From Litoribacter ruber (lineage in GTDB: Bacteria > Bacteroidota > Bacteroidia > Cytophagales > Cyclobacteriaceae): a stretch of DNA of 64,000 bases. This document shows, one piece after another, positions 14,696-25,452 of this stretch; positions within the stretch are counted from its first letter, which is position 1, and every line of letters begins with the position of its first letter. A program made the translations under genes and the position numbers. The notes under the pieces are model-generated. The model saw only the letters and a list, made by a program, of their open reading frames with translations. It was not told where the DNA came from and did no database searches. Location: assembly GCF_018500185.1 (NCBI RefSeq), contig NZ_JAHBGI010000004.1, positions 124,001 through 188,000 on the forward strand, read 5' to 3'.

Positions 14696-16186
14696 ATGAA
14701 TAGAGGCCAGTTTTTTCTAGGAATAGTGTTGGCATCCTTGATAGGTGGTATAGTGGCTTTGGCCGGGGCCAGCTATTTTGCTAACCAGCAGCCAGCCACC
14801 ACAAATTTCGGCAACGACAACAATACCAGCTTGGTCAATTGGCTAAGCGATGAGCGATTTAACGTTCCGGATGGGATCAATTTCGTGGCGTCCGCAGAAA
14901 TGGTGACCCCGGCTGTGGTGCACGTGAGAAGCACCGTTACGGTGGGACAGCAGGGAAGAGGGTTTAGCCCTTTTGAAGAGTTCTTTGGATTCAAATCCCC
15001 TGAGCCCCGTGAGGGTCCCAGTAGGGAGGCAAGAAGCTCCGGTTCTGGCGCCATCATTTCCCAAGATGGCTATATTGTGACCAATAATCACGTGATCGAA
15101 AATGCCAACCGGGTAGAAGTGACCCTGGAGGACAACAGAAGATATACCGCCAAGGTAATCGGGACAGACCCAACTACAGACCTAGCTTTGCTAAAAATTG
15201 AAGATACAGGCCTACCATTTATCAGGTTTGGTAACTCCGATGCTGCAAAAGTTGGTGAGTGGGTACTAGCCGTTGGTAACCCAATGGACCTAACTTCCAC
15301 CGTAACTGCTGGCATTATCAGTGCCAAGGCCAGAAACATCAGAATTCTTCGTGACGAAAACAATTTGCAAGTAGAAGCATTTATTCAAACAGATGCAGCG
15401 GTGAATCCAGGTAATTCTGGAGGTCCACTTGTAAACCTTGCCGGTGAAATTATCGGGATCAACACTGCCATTGCTTCCCGTACCGGTGGATTTAGCGGAT
15501 ATTCCTTCGCAGTTCCAAGTTCAATTGTCCAAAAAGTAATGGACGACTTGCTTGAGTATGGTACTGTTCAAAGAGGCCTTCTAGGTGTACAGATTAATGA
15601 TGTTAGTCCGGAACTTGCCGAATACTTGGGCAAAGAGATTAAGGAAAACCGCGGTGTTTATGTAATTGAAGTGAATGAAGGTAGCGGTGGAGCTGAAGCT
15701 GGGTTGAAATCAGGTGATGTAATCATCGGAGTGGACGGCGTGACTACTTATACCACCTCCAAGCTCCAGGAGATGGTAGCTCGGAAAAGACCTGGTGATA
15801 AAGTAGAGCTCAAATATATCCGAGATGGAAAAGAGGAAACCACCATGGCGACCTTGAAAAACTTCAGCGGCGATACCAAGATTGTGAAACGTGAAATGCC
15901 TAAAACTTCTGAGTTTGAAAGCGTGGGCTTCGAAGATGTGCGGGGAAATATCAAAGATCGTCTAAACATTGAGGGCGGCGCCGTGATTACATCTCTAAAT
16001 AATGAGAAGTGGAAAGAGACCGGTGTAAGAGAAGGATTTGTCATCACACAAATTGGCAGAACCAAAATCAAGAATGCCGAGCACCTGGTCGAAGTATTGA
16101 AAAAGAACAAAGGTGAAGAAGTCATGATCCTTGGGGTCTACTCTAGTGGACAGCAGGCATACTTCGAAGTCGAGTTGGATAAATAA
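14696..16186 (+). CDS. HtrA/Deg family periplasmic serine protease
   Basis: The 496-residue protein has an N-terminal membrane or signal segment (about residues 6-26). A trypsin-like domain follows with the triad His132 (TNNHVIE), Asp162 (TDLALLKI) and Ser241 (NPGNSGGPL), and then two PDZ domains (about 290-385 and 400-495). It degrades or refolds misfolded envelope proteins. Its length is usual for the family. It stands alone between terminators, downstream of the Hsp20 gene. Confidence 0.95.
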   Translation: MNRGQFFLGIVLASLIGGIVALAGASYFANQQPATTNFGNDNNTSLVNWLSDERFNVPDGINFVASAEMVTPAVVHVRSTVTVGQQGRGFSPFEEFFGFKSPEPREGPSREARSSGSGAIISQDGYIVTNNHVIENANRVEVTLEDNRRYTAKVIGTDPTTDLALLKIEDTGLPFIRFGNSDAAKVGEWVLAVGNPMDLTSTVTAGIISAKARNIRILRDENNLQVEAFIQTDAAVNPGNSGGPLVNLAGEIIGINTAIASRTGGFSGYSFAVPSSIVQKVMDDLLEYGTVQRGLLGVQINDVSPELAEYLGKEIKENRGVYVIEVNEGSGGAEAGLKSGDVIIGVDGVTTYTTSKLQEMVARKRPGDKVELKYIRDGKEETTMATLKNFSGDTKIVKREMPKTSEFESVGFEDVRGNIKDRLNIEGGAVITSLNNEKWKETGVREGFVITQIGRTKIKNAEHLVEVLKKNKGEEVMILGVYSSGQQAYFEVELDK

Positions 16187-16221
16187 TATTATTGGTAGTG
16201 TTTAGTTGGTTTATGTTAGAT

Positions 16222-16254
16222 GAAAGGGCCGTCCATTTTGGGCGGCCTTTTTTA
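16222..16254 (+). terminator. Terminator after the HtrA gene
   Basis: The arms AAGGGCCGTCC and GGGCGGCCTTTT around a short loop are followed by a T run. Confidence 0.8.
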
Positions 16255-16384
16255 TGTTTTGGGCAAAGGGTTTTCAAATATGTCATTTCAATCGGTTGTT
16301 TTTTGCGGAGGTTTGCTTGGGCTTCGAGACGTAATGTAGTAGATTTGAAATAGTACTATTTGATAAACATGTAATCTTAAATTC

Positions 16385-17929
<1,545 letters not shown>

Positions 17930-17954
17930 TCAACATTCCAAACTTGTAACTTAA

Positions 17955-17993
17955 CAAAAGCTCCCATTTCAATGTGAATTGGGAGCTTTTTTA
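17955..17993. terminator. Bidirectional-type terminator after the dehydrogenase gene
   Basis: The arms AAAAGCTCCCA and TGGGAGCTTTT are exact inverse copies around a short loop and end in a T run. Confidence 0.85.
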
Positions 17994-18049
17994 TGGTTAA
18001 ATTTGAGATAAGAAATTCGATCTTCAAATTTGCAAACTATTTTGAATGT

Positions 18050-18517
18050 ATGAAAGGAGTAGAAATCATCACTTTCAGGCCCCAGCTAGCCTCTTATTTT
18101 ACAAGCATCAACAAAGAATGGGTAGAGCAGTATTTTTCCCTCGAGCCTTTTGATATCGCCCAGCTTGAGGATCCTCAGGGATATATAATCGATAGGGGTG
18201 GGGAGGTGCTGTTTGCCGAAGTAAGTAATAAAGTGGTAGGCACTGTCGCTCTGGTAAAAACGGATGAAGATAGGGTGTATGAGATTATCAAAATGGGGGT
18301 ACTTCCTGCCAGCCAAGGCAAAGGTGTGGGTTTGGCACTTTTGGAAGCTATCATTCAAAAGGCTAAAGAAAAAGGTGCAAGGAAAGTAATCCTTTATAGC
18401 AGTTCCAAGCTTCAGTCGGCTTTGAGATTATATAAAAAGGCCGGTTTTGTAGAGGTGGAAAAGGAATGTGGAAAGTATGAGAGATGTGATGTGAAGATGG
18501 AGATATTGATAATATGA
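18050..18517 (+). CDS. GNAT family N-acetyltransferase
   Basis: The start at 18050 (MKGVEIITF) is chosen because the upstream 19 codons overlap the terminator region. The 155-residue protein has the acetyl-CoA motif A at about residues 84-108 (IKMGVLPASQGKGVGLALLEAI) and motif B (LYSSSKLQSALRLYKKAGFV). The acceptor is unknown. It is a single-gene unit. Confidence 0.88.
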   Translation: MKGVEIITFRPQLASYFTSINKEWVEQYFSLEPFDIAQLEDPQGYIIDRGGEVLFAEVSNKVVGTVALVKTDEDRVYEIIKMGVLPASQGKGVGLALLEAIIQKAKEKGARKVILYSSSKLQSALRLYKKAGFVEVEKECGKYERCDVKMEILII

Positions 18518-18688
18518 ATATGCTGACGTCTTCTAGAAAGCGTTGTATAATTATATTTTTTACTCATATTTTCATGTATTATTTTTAGATAAATATAATT
18601 TTTGCTTGTTTTAGATATTTTAAGATCAATGTCTTGGCTTCTTTCTTTTTTTTCACGTTTTTCAGACTATAGAATAAACAAGCCCTTG

Positions 18689-19423
18689 ATGAAATACGTG
18701 ATGATGTTAGCTTGCTTATTGACAATTGCATCTTGTCAACCAGGCAGCCAAGAGAAGTTGAGTTTATGGAATTCGGAGTTTACACCTGGCTGTTACAGTT
18801 TTAGTGGTGATGGCAGCACGATCGCTTTTGAAGTAAAGAAGAACTATTCAAGAGTGGAAGGTAGCCTGAGCTATGACAGAGTAGGTAAAGGTCGGAATAC
18901 GGGATATTTTGAAGGCCATATTGAAGGTGATATGCTAATAGGGACTTATACCTTTCGTGTGGAAGGGAAAGAGAGGGTACGACAGGTTGCCTTTCGATAT
19001 GAGCAGGGTGAGTTAAAGGAAGGGTTTGGAATCTTGAGTTCTGATGGAAAAACATTTAGAAATGTAAATCAACTGGATTATTCCTCCTCACCTACATTAA
19101 AGAAAACGGATTGTTTTTCTCCAGTTATGACCGGTACTGGTGAATCCAATGAACTGTACTCTCAAGTTAATTTAGCGCTATACACACCTGAGCAAGTTGA
19201 GACTAAATTAAGGCCCATAAACAAGCAAGGTCAAGAGCCTGCCTACCTGATTTTCAATACGGATAATACAAAAGCGGAAATCTTCTTTCCCGGACATCAT
19301 AGAAGTATGGTCTTGAGAAAAACCCACCAAGGGAATTGGGCTAATTCCCAGTACACCTTGTCAAGCTTAAAAGGGTATACGCTCTATCACAATACTGACC
19401 CTATTTATAACAGCTGGGAATAG
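18689..19423 (+). CDS. Lipoprotein of unknown function
   Basis: The ATG at 18689 is placed at a typical lipoprotein signal: MKYVMMLACLLTIASC with the lipidated Cys at residue 16. The 244-residue mature part contains repeated short strands (FEGHIEGDMLIGTYTF) and no recognised domain. It precedes the tRNA-Val array. Confidence 0.65.
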   Translation: MKYVMMLACLLTIASCQPGSQEKLSLWNSEFTPGCYSFSGDGSTIAFEVKKNYSRVEGSLSYDRVGKGRNTGYFEGHIEGDMLIGTYTFRVEGKERVRQVAFRYEQGELKEGFGILSSDGKTFRNVNQLDYSSSPTLKKTDCFSPVMTGTGESNELYSQVNLALYTPEQVETKLRPINKQGQEPAYLIFNTDNTKAEIFFPGHHRSMVLRKTHQGNWANSQYTLSSLKGYTLYHNTDPIYNSWE

Positions 19424-19564
19424 TTAGGATTTGTTGGTAAATTTTTCAGTTCATTATCAATAACTTAAAAACAAACCTTGAGATTTTAGCTTTATAAATT
19501 TGCAGCAATCAAATTTACAGCTACCTTTGCAATCCCATTACAACGGTAATGAAGCAAAAAAAAC

Positions 19565-19642
19565 GGGAGTTTAGCTCAGTTGGTTCAGAGCATCTGCCTT
19601 ACAAGCAGTGGGTCGGGGGTTCGAATCCCTCACCTCCCACCA
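19565..19642 (+). tRNA. tRNA-Val (TAC), copy 1, with two mismatches
   Basis: The cloverleaf carries anticodon TAC and an encoded CCA. Compared with copy 2 it has a T-T mismatch closing the anticodon stem (GCAGT instead of GCAGA) and one mismatch in the acceptor (ACCTCCC). It may still fold but looks as if selection on it is relaxed. It is followed by a hairpin (AATCTTAC and GTGAGATT). Confidence 0.8.
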
Positions 19643-19688
19643 TTGAATCTTACTGATGGTGAGATTTTAAAATAAAATTAGATTTATT

Positions 19689-19766
19689 GGGAGTTTAGCT
19701 CAGTTGGTTCAGAGCATCTGCCTTACAAGCAGAGGGTCGGGGGTTCGAATCCCTCAACTCCCACCA
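19689..19766 (+). tRNA. tRNA-Val (TAC), copy 2
   Basis: A perfect cloverleaf: acceptor GGGAGTT with AACTCCC, anticodon arm TCTGC-CTTACAA-GCAGA with anticodon TAC, T arm with TTCGAAT, and encoded CCA at 19764-19766. Confidence 0.95.
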
Positions 19767-19812
19767 TTGAATCTTACAGATGGTGAGATTTTAAAATAAA
19801 ATTACATTTCTT

Positions 19813-19890
19813 GGGAGTTTAGCTCAGTTGGTTCAGAGCATCCCGACCCTACGGGGCGGGAGAGTCGGGAGTTCGTATCCCTCAACTCAA
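19813..19890 (+). pseudogene. Pseudo-tRNA-Val with hairpin in place of the anticodon arm
   Basis: The 5' acceptor and D arm match tRNA-Val. The whole anticodon arm is replaced by a 21-base hairpin at 19841-19861 that begins TCCCG and ends CGGGA, with a TAC loop. The T arm carries an A-C mismatch and the 3' acceptor ends AACTCAA instead of AACTCCCA. Confidence 0.85.
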
Positions 19891-19923
19891 ATTTCAGGTA
19901 GAATTGTTAAGCAGAAACATTTT

Positions 19924-19998
19924 GGGAGTTTAGCTCAGTTGGTTCAGAGCATCTGCCTTACAAGCAGAGGGTCGGGGGTTCGAATCCCTCAACTCCCA
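19924..19998 (+). tRNA. tRNA-Val (TAC), copy 4
   Basis: The sequence is identical to copy 2 through the discriminator base, but CCA is not encoded. A hairpin of AGCCTC and a GGGGCT-type arm with a T run follows and would terminate it. Confidence 0.93.
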
Positions 19999-20006
19999 CA
20001 TTTTAG

Positions 20007-20298
<292 letters not shown>

Positions 20299-20300
<2 letters not shown>

Positions 20301-20369
20301 CTCAGTTGATTCAGAGCATCCCGACCCTACGGGGCGGGAGAGTCGGGGGTTCGAATCCCTCAACTCCCA
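20299..20369 (+). pseudogene. Truncated pseudo-tRNA-Val with hairpin, joined to the GIY-YIG gene
   Basis: It lacks the 5' acceptor arm. It resumes at CTCAGTTG in the D arm, has the same 21-base hairpin (20319-20339) as the copy at 19813 and then an intact T arm and 3' acceptor. A terminator hairpin (AGCCTC and GAGGCT) follows. Confidence 0.85.
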
Positions 20370-20471
20370 CATTTAAGCCTCTTTTAGAGGCTTTTTTTAT
20401 TATTTTTTCAATATGTATTTATGGTTTTTTACCAGTAAATATTGATAAGGACGTAACCTACGTTGGTTTTA

Positions 20472-20489
20472 GGGAGTTTAACTAATTGG
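20472..20489 (+). pseudogene. Remnant of a tRNA-Val 5' end
   Basis: GGGAGTTTAACTAATTGG matches the tRNA-Val 5' end (GGGAGTTTA, then a CT, then TTGG) with few changes and one gap. Similarity ends at the next bases. The lipoprotein start codon lies 18 bases further on. Confidence 0.5.
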
Positions 20490-20506
20490 AAACTAATTCT
20501 TTTTTT

Positions 20507-21133
20507 ATGGTTAAAGCTCTCTTATTATCTTTGATTTCATTAATATTTGCCAGTTGCGCCACCGTCAACCTTAACAGCCATTTACTAGACCCAGACAGCC
20601 AGGGGATGAAGTATCAAAGAATATTGTTGCTCTACTCTGACTCTGAGGAGATGTTCTATGATTGGGATGAGGAGAATTACAACTATGTGCTATATGGCAA
20701 ATTTAACAGCCTGGCACAGGAAAAATTCAGAAGAGATCTGGGACAGTCCATTTCCCGAAACCTAGCAGGCACAAGGATATTCAGTGCTGACCAGTTTTTT
20801 GCCATTCACAGGCCTGTGAGCTATCAGGATTTCATGAATAAGCTGAGCGAAATTGATGTAGACGGTATCTTGGTGGTAAATGCCCGGGCAATTTATCAGG
20901 ATGAGGTGTTCATCGACGGGGACTCTGTATTTAGATCCAATATGGAATTTCAATGCTTCCTGATTGATAAAAATAACCTGTCAAACGTCTATCTAGCCCA
21001 AATAGGGGCCCATGGAGCTCCCATTCACAGCAGTATGAATGTCATGGATAGATTTGCCAGTAATTTGGGAAAAGACCTTCATGCGAAAGGCTTAATTTCT
21101 AACCCCAGAACTTTTGCCCAATACCCAAGGTAA
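20507..21133 (+). CDS. Lipoprotein of unknown function
   Basis: The ATG at 20507 (MVKALLLSLISLIFASC) places the lipobox Cys at residue 17. The upstream TTG start would extend into the tRNA remnant. The mature protein has a Rossmann-like alternation (YQRILLLYSDSEEMF, DGILVVNARAI). No family is recognised. A perfect-palindrome terminator follows. Confidence 0.65.
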   Translation: MVKALLLSLISLIFASCATVNLNSHLLDPDSQGMKYQRILLLYSDSEEMFYDWDEENYNYVLYGKFNSLAQEKFRRDLGQSISRNLAGTRIFSADQFFAIHRPVSYQDFMNKLSEIDVDGILVVNARAIYQDEVFIDGDSVFRSNMEFQCFLIDKNNLSNVYLAQIGAHGAPIHSSMNVMDRFASNLGKDLHAKGLISNPRTFAQYPR

Positions 21134-21134
21134 A

Positions 21135-21166
21135 AAAAGCTCCCATCTGGCCAGATGGGAGCTTTT
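21135..21166. terminator. Bidirectional terminator, 32-bp perfect palindrome
   Basis: The arms AAAAGCTCCCATCTGG and its exact inverse complement meet without a gap. It lies between the convergent lipoprotein and TonB receptor genes and serves both. Confidence 0.9.
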
Positions 21167-21169
21167 AAT

Positions 21170-23017
21170 TTAATAGAGGTTTACCGTAATTCCTGCCCGG
21201 CCCCAACGGCCCGGCATTTGTACGAATCCCGCCTCGATGTATTCCGTGTCCGTGATGTTGGATACCTCCGCAAAAAAACCAAAGGTCCTCATACGGTTAA
21301 AATCCATTCTTGCATCCATTACAAAATAGGGGTCAAGCGCCATTCTTTCAATGTATCGGCCTTTCAGGGTAAGTTCAACCCTCTCGGTGAATTGTGCCTG
21401 TAGACCAGCAATAAACTGGTTTCTCAAGGCATTCAACGCATAGCGGCTTTCTACCCCCTCGGCCTGGCTCAATGTGGCATCAATAAAGTTATAAGACAAT
21501 GAAACTTCCTTTAGCATGGCATTGGTGCCACCCCAATTGGGGGCATAGGCTATGGATGATTCAAAACCGTTAAATTTCACCTCGCTGATGTTTCTAGGTG
21601 TCCAGCGGTTCGGATTTACGGCCTCATCGCTTGGAGCCCTGTTCCAGTCAATTAAGTTGTCGGAAAATCGGTTAAAATAAACGGTTTCAAACCTGAAGCC
21701 TTCTTTGGTGAAAATATAGCCTATTTCAAAACTTCTGGCCTGCTCAGGTTGCAGGTCTGGATTACTCAGGTTGCTTGGGTCCTCATAATACAACTCGGTA
21801 AAGGAGGGGATTCTAAAGCTGATGCCATAGTTGGTGTAAAACCTTGAACTGTTGCTTAGCTGAAAGCCCAATTCCGCACCGGGGAAATGCTTCCATCCAT
21901 ACTCGTCGAAGTAATTGGAGTAAAGGCCTGCCCTAAAATCAAATTTTTCAAGAAACTCTATTCTATGCTCAGCAAACACGCCCAGGAAATCCCGTTCCCT
22001 TTGCCCAAGATTGTTGCTGTCGATCATTTCTTTCCGCCCTTCCACACCGAAACCGGTGGTGCCTAGGCTATGCTCGTAGCGGCCATTGGCTTCCAGGGCA
22101 AATACATCCGATACATGGTTGTTTGTGAAAAAATCCGGTTCAAACCTTCTGAGTCTAAATTCATCGTAGTTTCTCCTCCAGTATGCTCTTGTTTGTACCC
22201 ATACGGCATCTTTTTGATAGGTATGACTTAGCGCAGCCAAACCGGTCTGCAAGCTTTCCCATTGGTCCGGGAAGGCGTCTGTATAAAATCCATTGGCGCC
22301 AAAGGTACGGTCACTGATGGCTGCCATTACCTTCAGTTCGTTGTTTTGGTTTAGGTCTAGGCCTCCTTCGTAAAATAGGTTGCTGACCTTAAAGTCTGAA
22401 TTGTGCCAGTGACCATCCGATGCGTCGTGGCTGAAGCTCAAGGTTTGCTTATATTTTCCACCCGCCAATGGCAATGCGGTAACCAAACTTGCGCCCCTTG
22501 ATCCGAATCCGCCTCCATAGGCTTGGAAGTTTAGGCTTTTTGTTTCAGGTAAAGTAGTCACGACATTGATCGCCCCCGCAAAGGCATTTTGCCCATATAT
22601 CCTTGAGCCGGGACCTTTTAATACTTCCACCCGATCGATTCCCTGAAGGGGTAGGGGAATGTTCATCATATGGTTGTTGGTCTGTGGGTCGGTAAGCTTG
22701 ATTCCATTGAGCAGCATGAGCGTTTGCTCAAAACTACCGCCGCGGATACCCACACTGGCCTGTACCCCGCTGATGCCTCGCTGCCGCACATCCACCCCAG
22801 GGGTGAAAGAAAGCACTTCCTGCAAGCTTCTGGCGGGGGTGGTTTCAATAGCCTTCCGCGCTATGATGCTGACGTTTCGGGAGGTTTTGTTAAAAGGGAT
22901 CTCCATCCTGTTTTCCTTGATCACCACTTCCGATAACTCAACCGTAGTGGTATCTTGCTGGGCCTTAGCTCCGAAAGCCATGCTCAGTGAAATCATGCTA
23001 AGTAAAACTTTGCGCAT
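21170..23017 (-). CDS. TonB-dependent outer-membrane receptor
   Basis: The 615-residue protein has a signal peptide (ending near AKAQ) and a plug domain at about residues 35-155: SLQEVLSFTPGVDVRQRG, IRGGSFEQTLMLLNGIKLTD and EVLKGPGSRIYGQNAFAGAINV. A beta-barrel follows, ending in GRWGRAGITVNLY with a terminal aromatic. No carboxypeptidase-like N-terminal extension is present, so it is BtuB-like rather than SusC-like. The ligand is not evident, and I see no cobalamin riboswitch upstream. Confidence 0.92.
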   Translation of the reverse strand: MRKVLLSMISLSMAFGAKAQQDTTTVELSEVVIKENRMEIPFNKTSRNVSIIARKAIETTPARSLQEVLSFTPGVDVRQRGISGVQASVGIRGGSFEQTLMLLNGIKLTDPQTNNHMMNIPLPLQGIDRVEVLKGPGSRIYGQNAFAGAINVVTTLPETKSLNFQAYGGGFGSRGASLVTALPLAGGKYKQTLSFSHDASDGHWHNSDFKVSNLFYEGGLDLNQNNELKVMAAISDRTFGANGFYTDAFPDQWESLQTGLAALSHTYQKDAVWVQTRAYWRRNYDEFRLRRFEPDFFTNNHVSDVFALEANGRYEHSLGTTGFGVEGRKEMIDSNNLGQRERDFLGVFAEHRIEFLEKFDFRAGLYSNYFDEYGWKHFPGAELGFQLSNSSRFYTNYGISFRIPSFTELYYEDPSNLSNPDLQPEQARSFEIGYIFTKEGFRFETVYFNRFSDNLIDWNRAPSDEAVNPNRWTPRNISEVKFNGFESSIAYAPNWGGTNAMLKEVSLSYNFIDATLSQAEGVESRYALNALRNQFIAGLQAQFTERVELTLKGRYIERMALDPYFVMDARMDFNRMRTFGFFAEVSNITDTEYIEAGFVQMPGRWGRAGITVNLY

Positions 23018-23046
23018 ATTGAGATAATAAGGGTTGGTTAAGCCTA

Positions 23047-23054
23047 CAAAGGTA
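23047..23054 (-). promoter_or_regulatory. -7 promoter box of the TonB receptor gene
   Basis: On the minus strand the sequence reads TACCTTTG, a full match to TAnnTTTG, about 30 bases before the start codon. The -33 element is not obvious. Confidence 0.5.
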
Positions 23055-23174
23055 GGGAAATGTCAAAATGCTAAATGCAATTTTTTTGCATTTTCTTCAG
23101 TTGAGGGGCTATATGGCCTGTAGCCTGATAAATTTTTCCTATTTTAGCAGGATAACAAAAATTCCATATACATC

Positions 23175-25139
23175 ATGAAGAACGTTTGGCGGAAAATTTT
23201 TCTTTCCTGTTCTCTTGTGGGGATGTTGACCGCAGTGGATGCGCAGCAAGCCAACACCACCCAGCAGGAGAAATTCAATGAATTTACCTATAGACAAGGA
23301 TCCCCATACCGTACGGCAATGGGTACACCGGGGCCTCAATACTGGCAAAATGGCGCTGATTACGCCATGGAGGTAGAACTGGATGAGGATGAGCATACCT
23401 TGGCCGGGACGGTGACGATCACCTATCACAACAATAGTCCCATGGACCTGGATTTCGTTTGGCTTCATTTGGAGCAAAACAGATTCAAAGAAGACAGCAG
23501 GGGGACATTAACAACCCCCATTCAAGGCAACCGCTACTCTGGCGATACTGATGGTGGGTTTGAAATCCAAAATGTAAGTGCAAGAGTGGGAAGGAGAGGA
23601 GCCGCCTCCAATCGTTATTTAATCGATGACACCAGAATGCAGGTTTTCTTGGAAGAGCCAATTTCTGCCAATGGTGGACAGGCTACCATCTCCATGGATT
23701 TCAAATTCAAAATCCCTGTTCAGGGAATGGACCGAATGGGAAGATTGGAAGTTGAAGATGGTGTGATCTACGCTTTGGCCCAATGGTATCCCAAAGTAGC
23801 TGTATTTGATGATGTGACAGGTTGGAACGTAGAGCCATATCTTGGCGCAGGAGAGTTTTATCTAGGTTATGGGGATTTTGATTACAAAGTGACGGTGCCT
23901 TATGACCATATTGTGGTAGGGTCAGGTGCTCTTCAAAATACCAATCAGGTAGTGCCGAGAGAGCTGCAAAACAGGTTAAGCAGAGCTGCCGATAGTGATT
24001 CCACCGTTTATATCATCAGTCCAGATGAGGTGGGGAATACAAGCCTTACCCGTCCCCGTCAGGATGGCAAGGTAACTTGGCATTTCAAGATCAACAATTC
24101 CAGAGATGTTGCTTTTGCATCATCCAAGGCCTTTATTTGGGATGCCGCCAAAATCAATTTGCCTAGCGGCAAAAAGATAATCGCCCAGTCAGCCTACCCT
24201 AAGGAGAGCGATGGGGAAGATGCCTGGAGCAGGTCCACCGAGTATAGCAAAGCCTCGATTGAGCATTATTCGGAAAAATGGTATGAATATCCTTACCCTG
24301 CTGCCGTAAACGTGGCGGCTGATATAGGAGGGATGGAGTATCCTGGTTTGAACTTCTGCGGCTATGAGTCTACCGGCGAATCGCTTTGGGGAGTGACCGA
24401 CCACGAGTTTGGACACAACTGGTTCCCAATGATTGTGGGTACCAACGAAAGAAGATATGCCTGGATGGATGAAGGTTTCAATACATTCATCAATCACTAC
24501 AGCACCCTTGATTTTAATGAAGGAGAATACAGCTCTACCTTGAACCAGACGAGAAGGTTCACCAACTGGCTGACCAGCAAAGACAGAGAAGGCATAGATA
24601 CGTATCCTGACGTGGCCAATACCCGTAACCTGGGAATGATCGCCTACATGAAGCCGGCCATGGGCTTGATCATGTTGAGAGAATACATCCTGGGAGAGGA
24701 GCGCTTCGACAATGCCTTTAAGTCGTATATCAAAACTTGGGCATTCAAGCATCCACAACCAAATGACTTCTTCAACCACATGGAGAACGTTGCCGGTGAA
24801 AACCTGTCTTGGTTCTGGAATGGTTGGTTCTATGGGACTGAAAACATTGATTTGGCCATTGACGGTGTTTACCCTTATGGCCCTGGAAATTATGTGGTGG
24901 CCATCTCAAACCGTGGAGACATTCCCATGCCGGTGTTGATGGAGATCACTTTTGATGATGGCTCCAAAGAGCGAAAAACGCTTCCAGTGGAAATTTGGCA
25001 AAGAGGGGACAGTTGGAACCACATGATCCAAACCGACAAGAAAATCACCTCTATTCAGATCGATCCTGACCGCGTGCTGCCAGATATCAACAGTAGCAAT
25101 GATAGATGGCCTAGCGATTTATACAATAACGAAGACTAA
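23175..25139 (+). CDS. M1 family aminopeptidase (gluzincin)
   Basis: The 654-residue protein has a signal peptide (to about residue 24). The M1 core contains GGMEYPG at 385-391 and the zinc site HEFGH (His410, Glu411, His414) with Glu433 in DEGFN. It is therefore a periplasmic or outer-membrane-facing aminopeptidase. It lacks the large C-terminal ARM domain of PepN and is of usual size for this phylum's version. It has its own terminator-bounded unit. Confidence 0.93.
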   Translation: MKNVWRKIFLSCSLVGMLTAVDAQQANTTQQEKFNEFTYRQGSPYRTAMGTPGPQYWQNGADYAMEVELDEDEHTLAGTVTITYHNNSPMDLDFVWLHLEQNRFKEDSRGTLTTPIQGNRYSGDTDGGFEIQNVSARVGRRGAASNRYLIDDTRMQVFLEEPISANGGQATISMDFKFKIPVQGMDRMGRLEVEDGVIYALAQWYPKVAVFDDVTGWNVEPYLGAGEFYLGYGDFDYKVTVPYDHIVVGSGALQNTNQVVPRELQNRLSRAADSDSTVYIISPDEVGNTSLTRPRQDGKVTWHFKINNSRDVAFASSKAFIWDAAKINLPSGKKIIAQSAYPKESDGEDAWSRSTEYSKASIEHYSEKWYEYPYPAAVNVAADIGGMEYPGLNFCGYESTGESLWGVTDHEFGHNWFPMIVGTNERRYAWMDEGFNTFINHYSTLDFNEGEYSSTLNQTRRFTNWLTSKDREGIDTYPDVANTRNLGMIAYMKPAMGLIMLREYILGEERFDNAFKSYIKTWAFKHPQPNDFFNHMENVAGENLSWFWNGWFYGTENIDLAIDGVYPYGPGNYVVAISNRGDIPMPVLMEITFDDGSKERKTLPVEIWQRGDSWNHMIQTDKKITSIQIDPDRVLPDINSSNDRWPSDLYNNED

Positions 25140-25191
25140 GTTAATGCAATGAGTAAGTTTACCGTAATCTGAAGGGAAACTTACTTCCAAG

Positions 25192-25246
25192 TCGCCTCCT
25201 CTTCGCCTCCTCTTCGCCTCCTCGTCGGGTCCTCGTCGGGTCCACT
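25192..25246 (+). repeat. Five-copy 11-bp tandem repeat
   Basis: The units TCGCCTCCTCT (twice), TCGCCTCCTCG, TCGGGTCCTCG and TCGGGTCCACT follow each other without gaps. It lies in a 313-base intergenic stretch that also contains a hairpin (AGTAAGTTT and AAACTTACT, 25152-25185) and the terminator at 25329. No gene is seen in it. Confidence 0.85.
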
Positions 25247-25328
25247 AGGGGTATTGGGATAGTGGAGCGGATTTGGATTGCTATTAAATTGACCATAGTT
25301 GCAGCTTAATAGTATATGATAGAATGAT

Positions 25329-25361
25329 AAAAGGCTACCCTTGATTGGGTAGCCTTTGTTT
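25329..25361. terminator. Terminator between the M1 peptidase gene and the toxin remnant
   Basis: The arms AAGGCTACCC and GGGTAGCCTT around a TTGATT loop have A and T tracts on both sides, so it can act in both directions. Confidence 0.75.
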
Positions 25362-25452
25362 ATGAGTGGGCTAGCATAATGATTAATTTATCCTATCTTA
25401 CGATTAGCCCCATTACTTTGCACGGGGATTTTGTTTTTCTTTAGTGCTAGCT

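Larger units (their letters stand above)
19565..19936 (+). repeat. 124-bp tandem tRNA-Val plus terminator units
   Basis: The starts at 19565, 19689 and 19813 are spaced exactly 124 bases. The spacers between tRNAs are nearly identical and each contains the same hairpin followed by an A+T-rich tail. A fourth tRNA starts 111 bases later at 19924. Confidence 0.8.

Noticed and set aside
23018-23150. Cobalamin riboswitch before the BtuB-like receptor
   Set aside because: The region is short and lacks the conserved B12-box bases; only a promoter box was seen.
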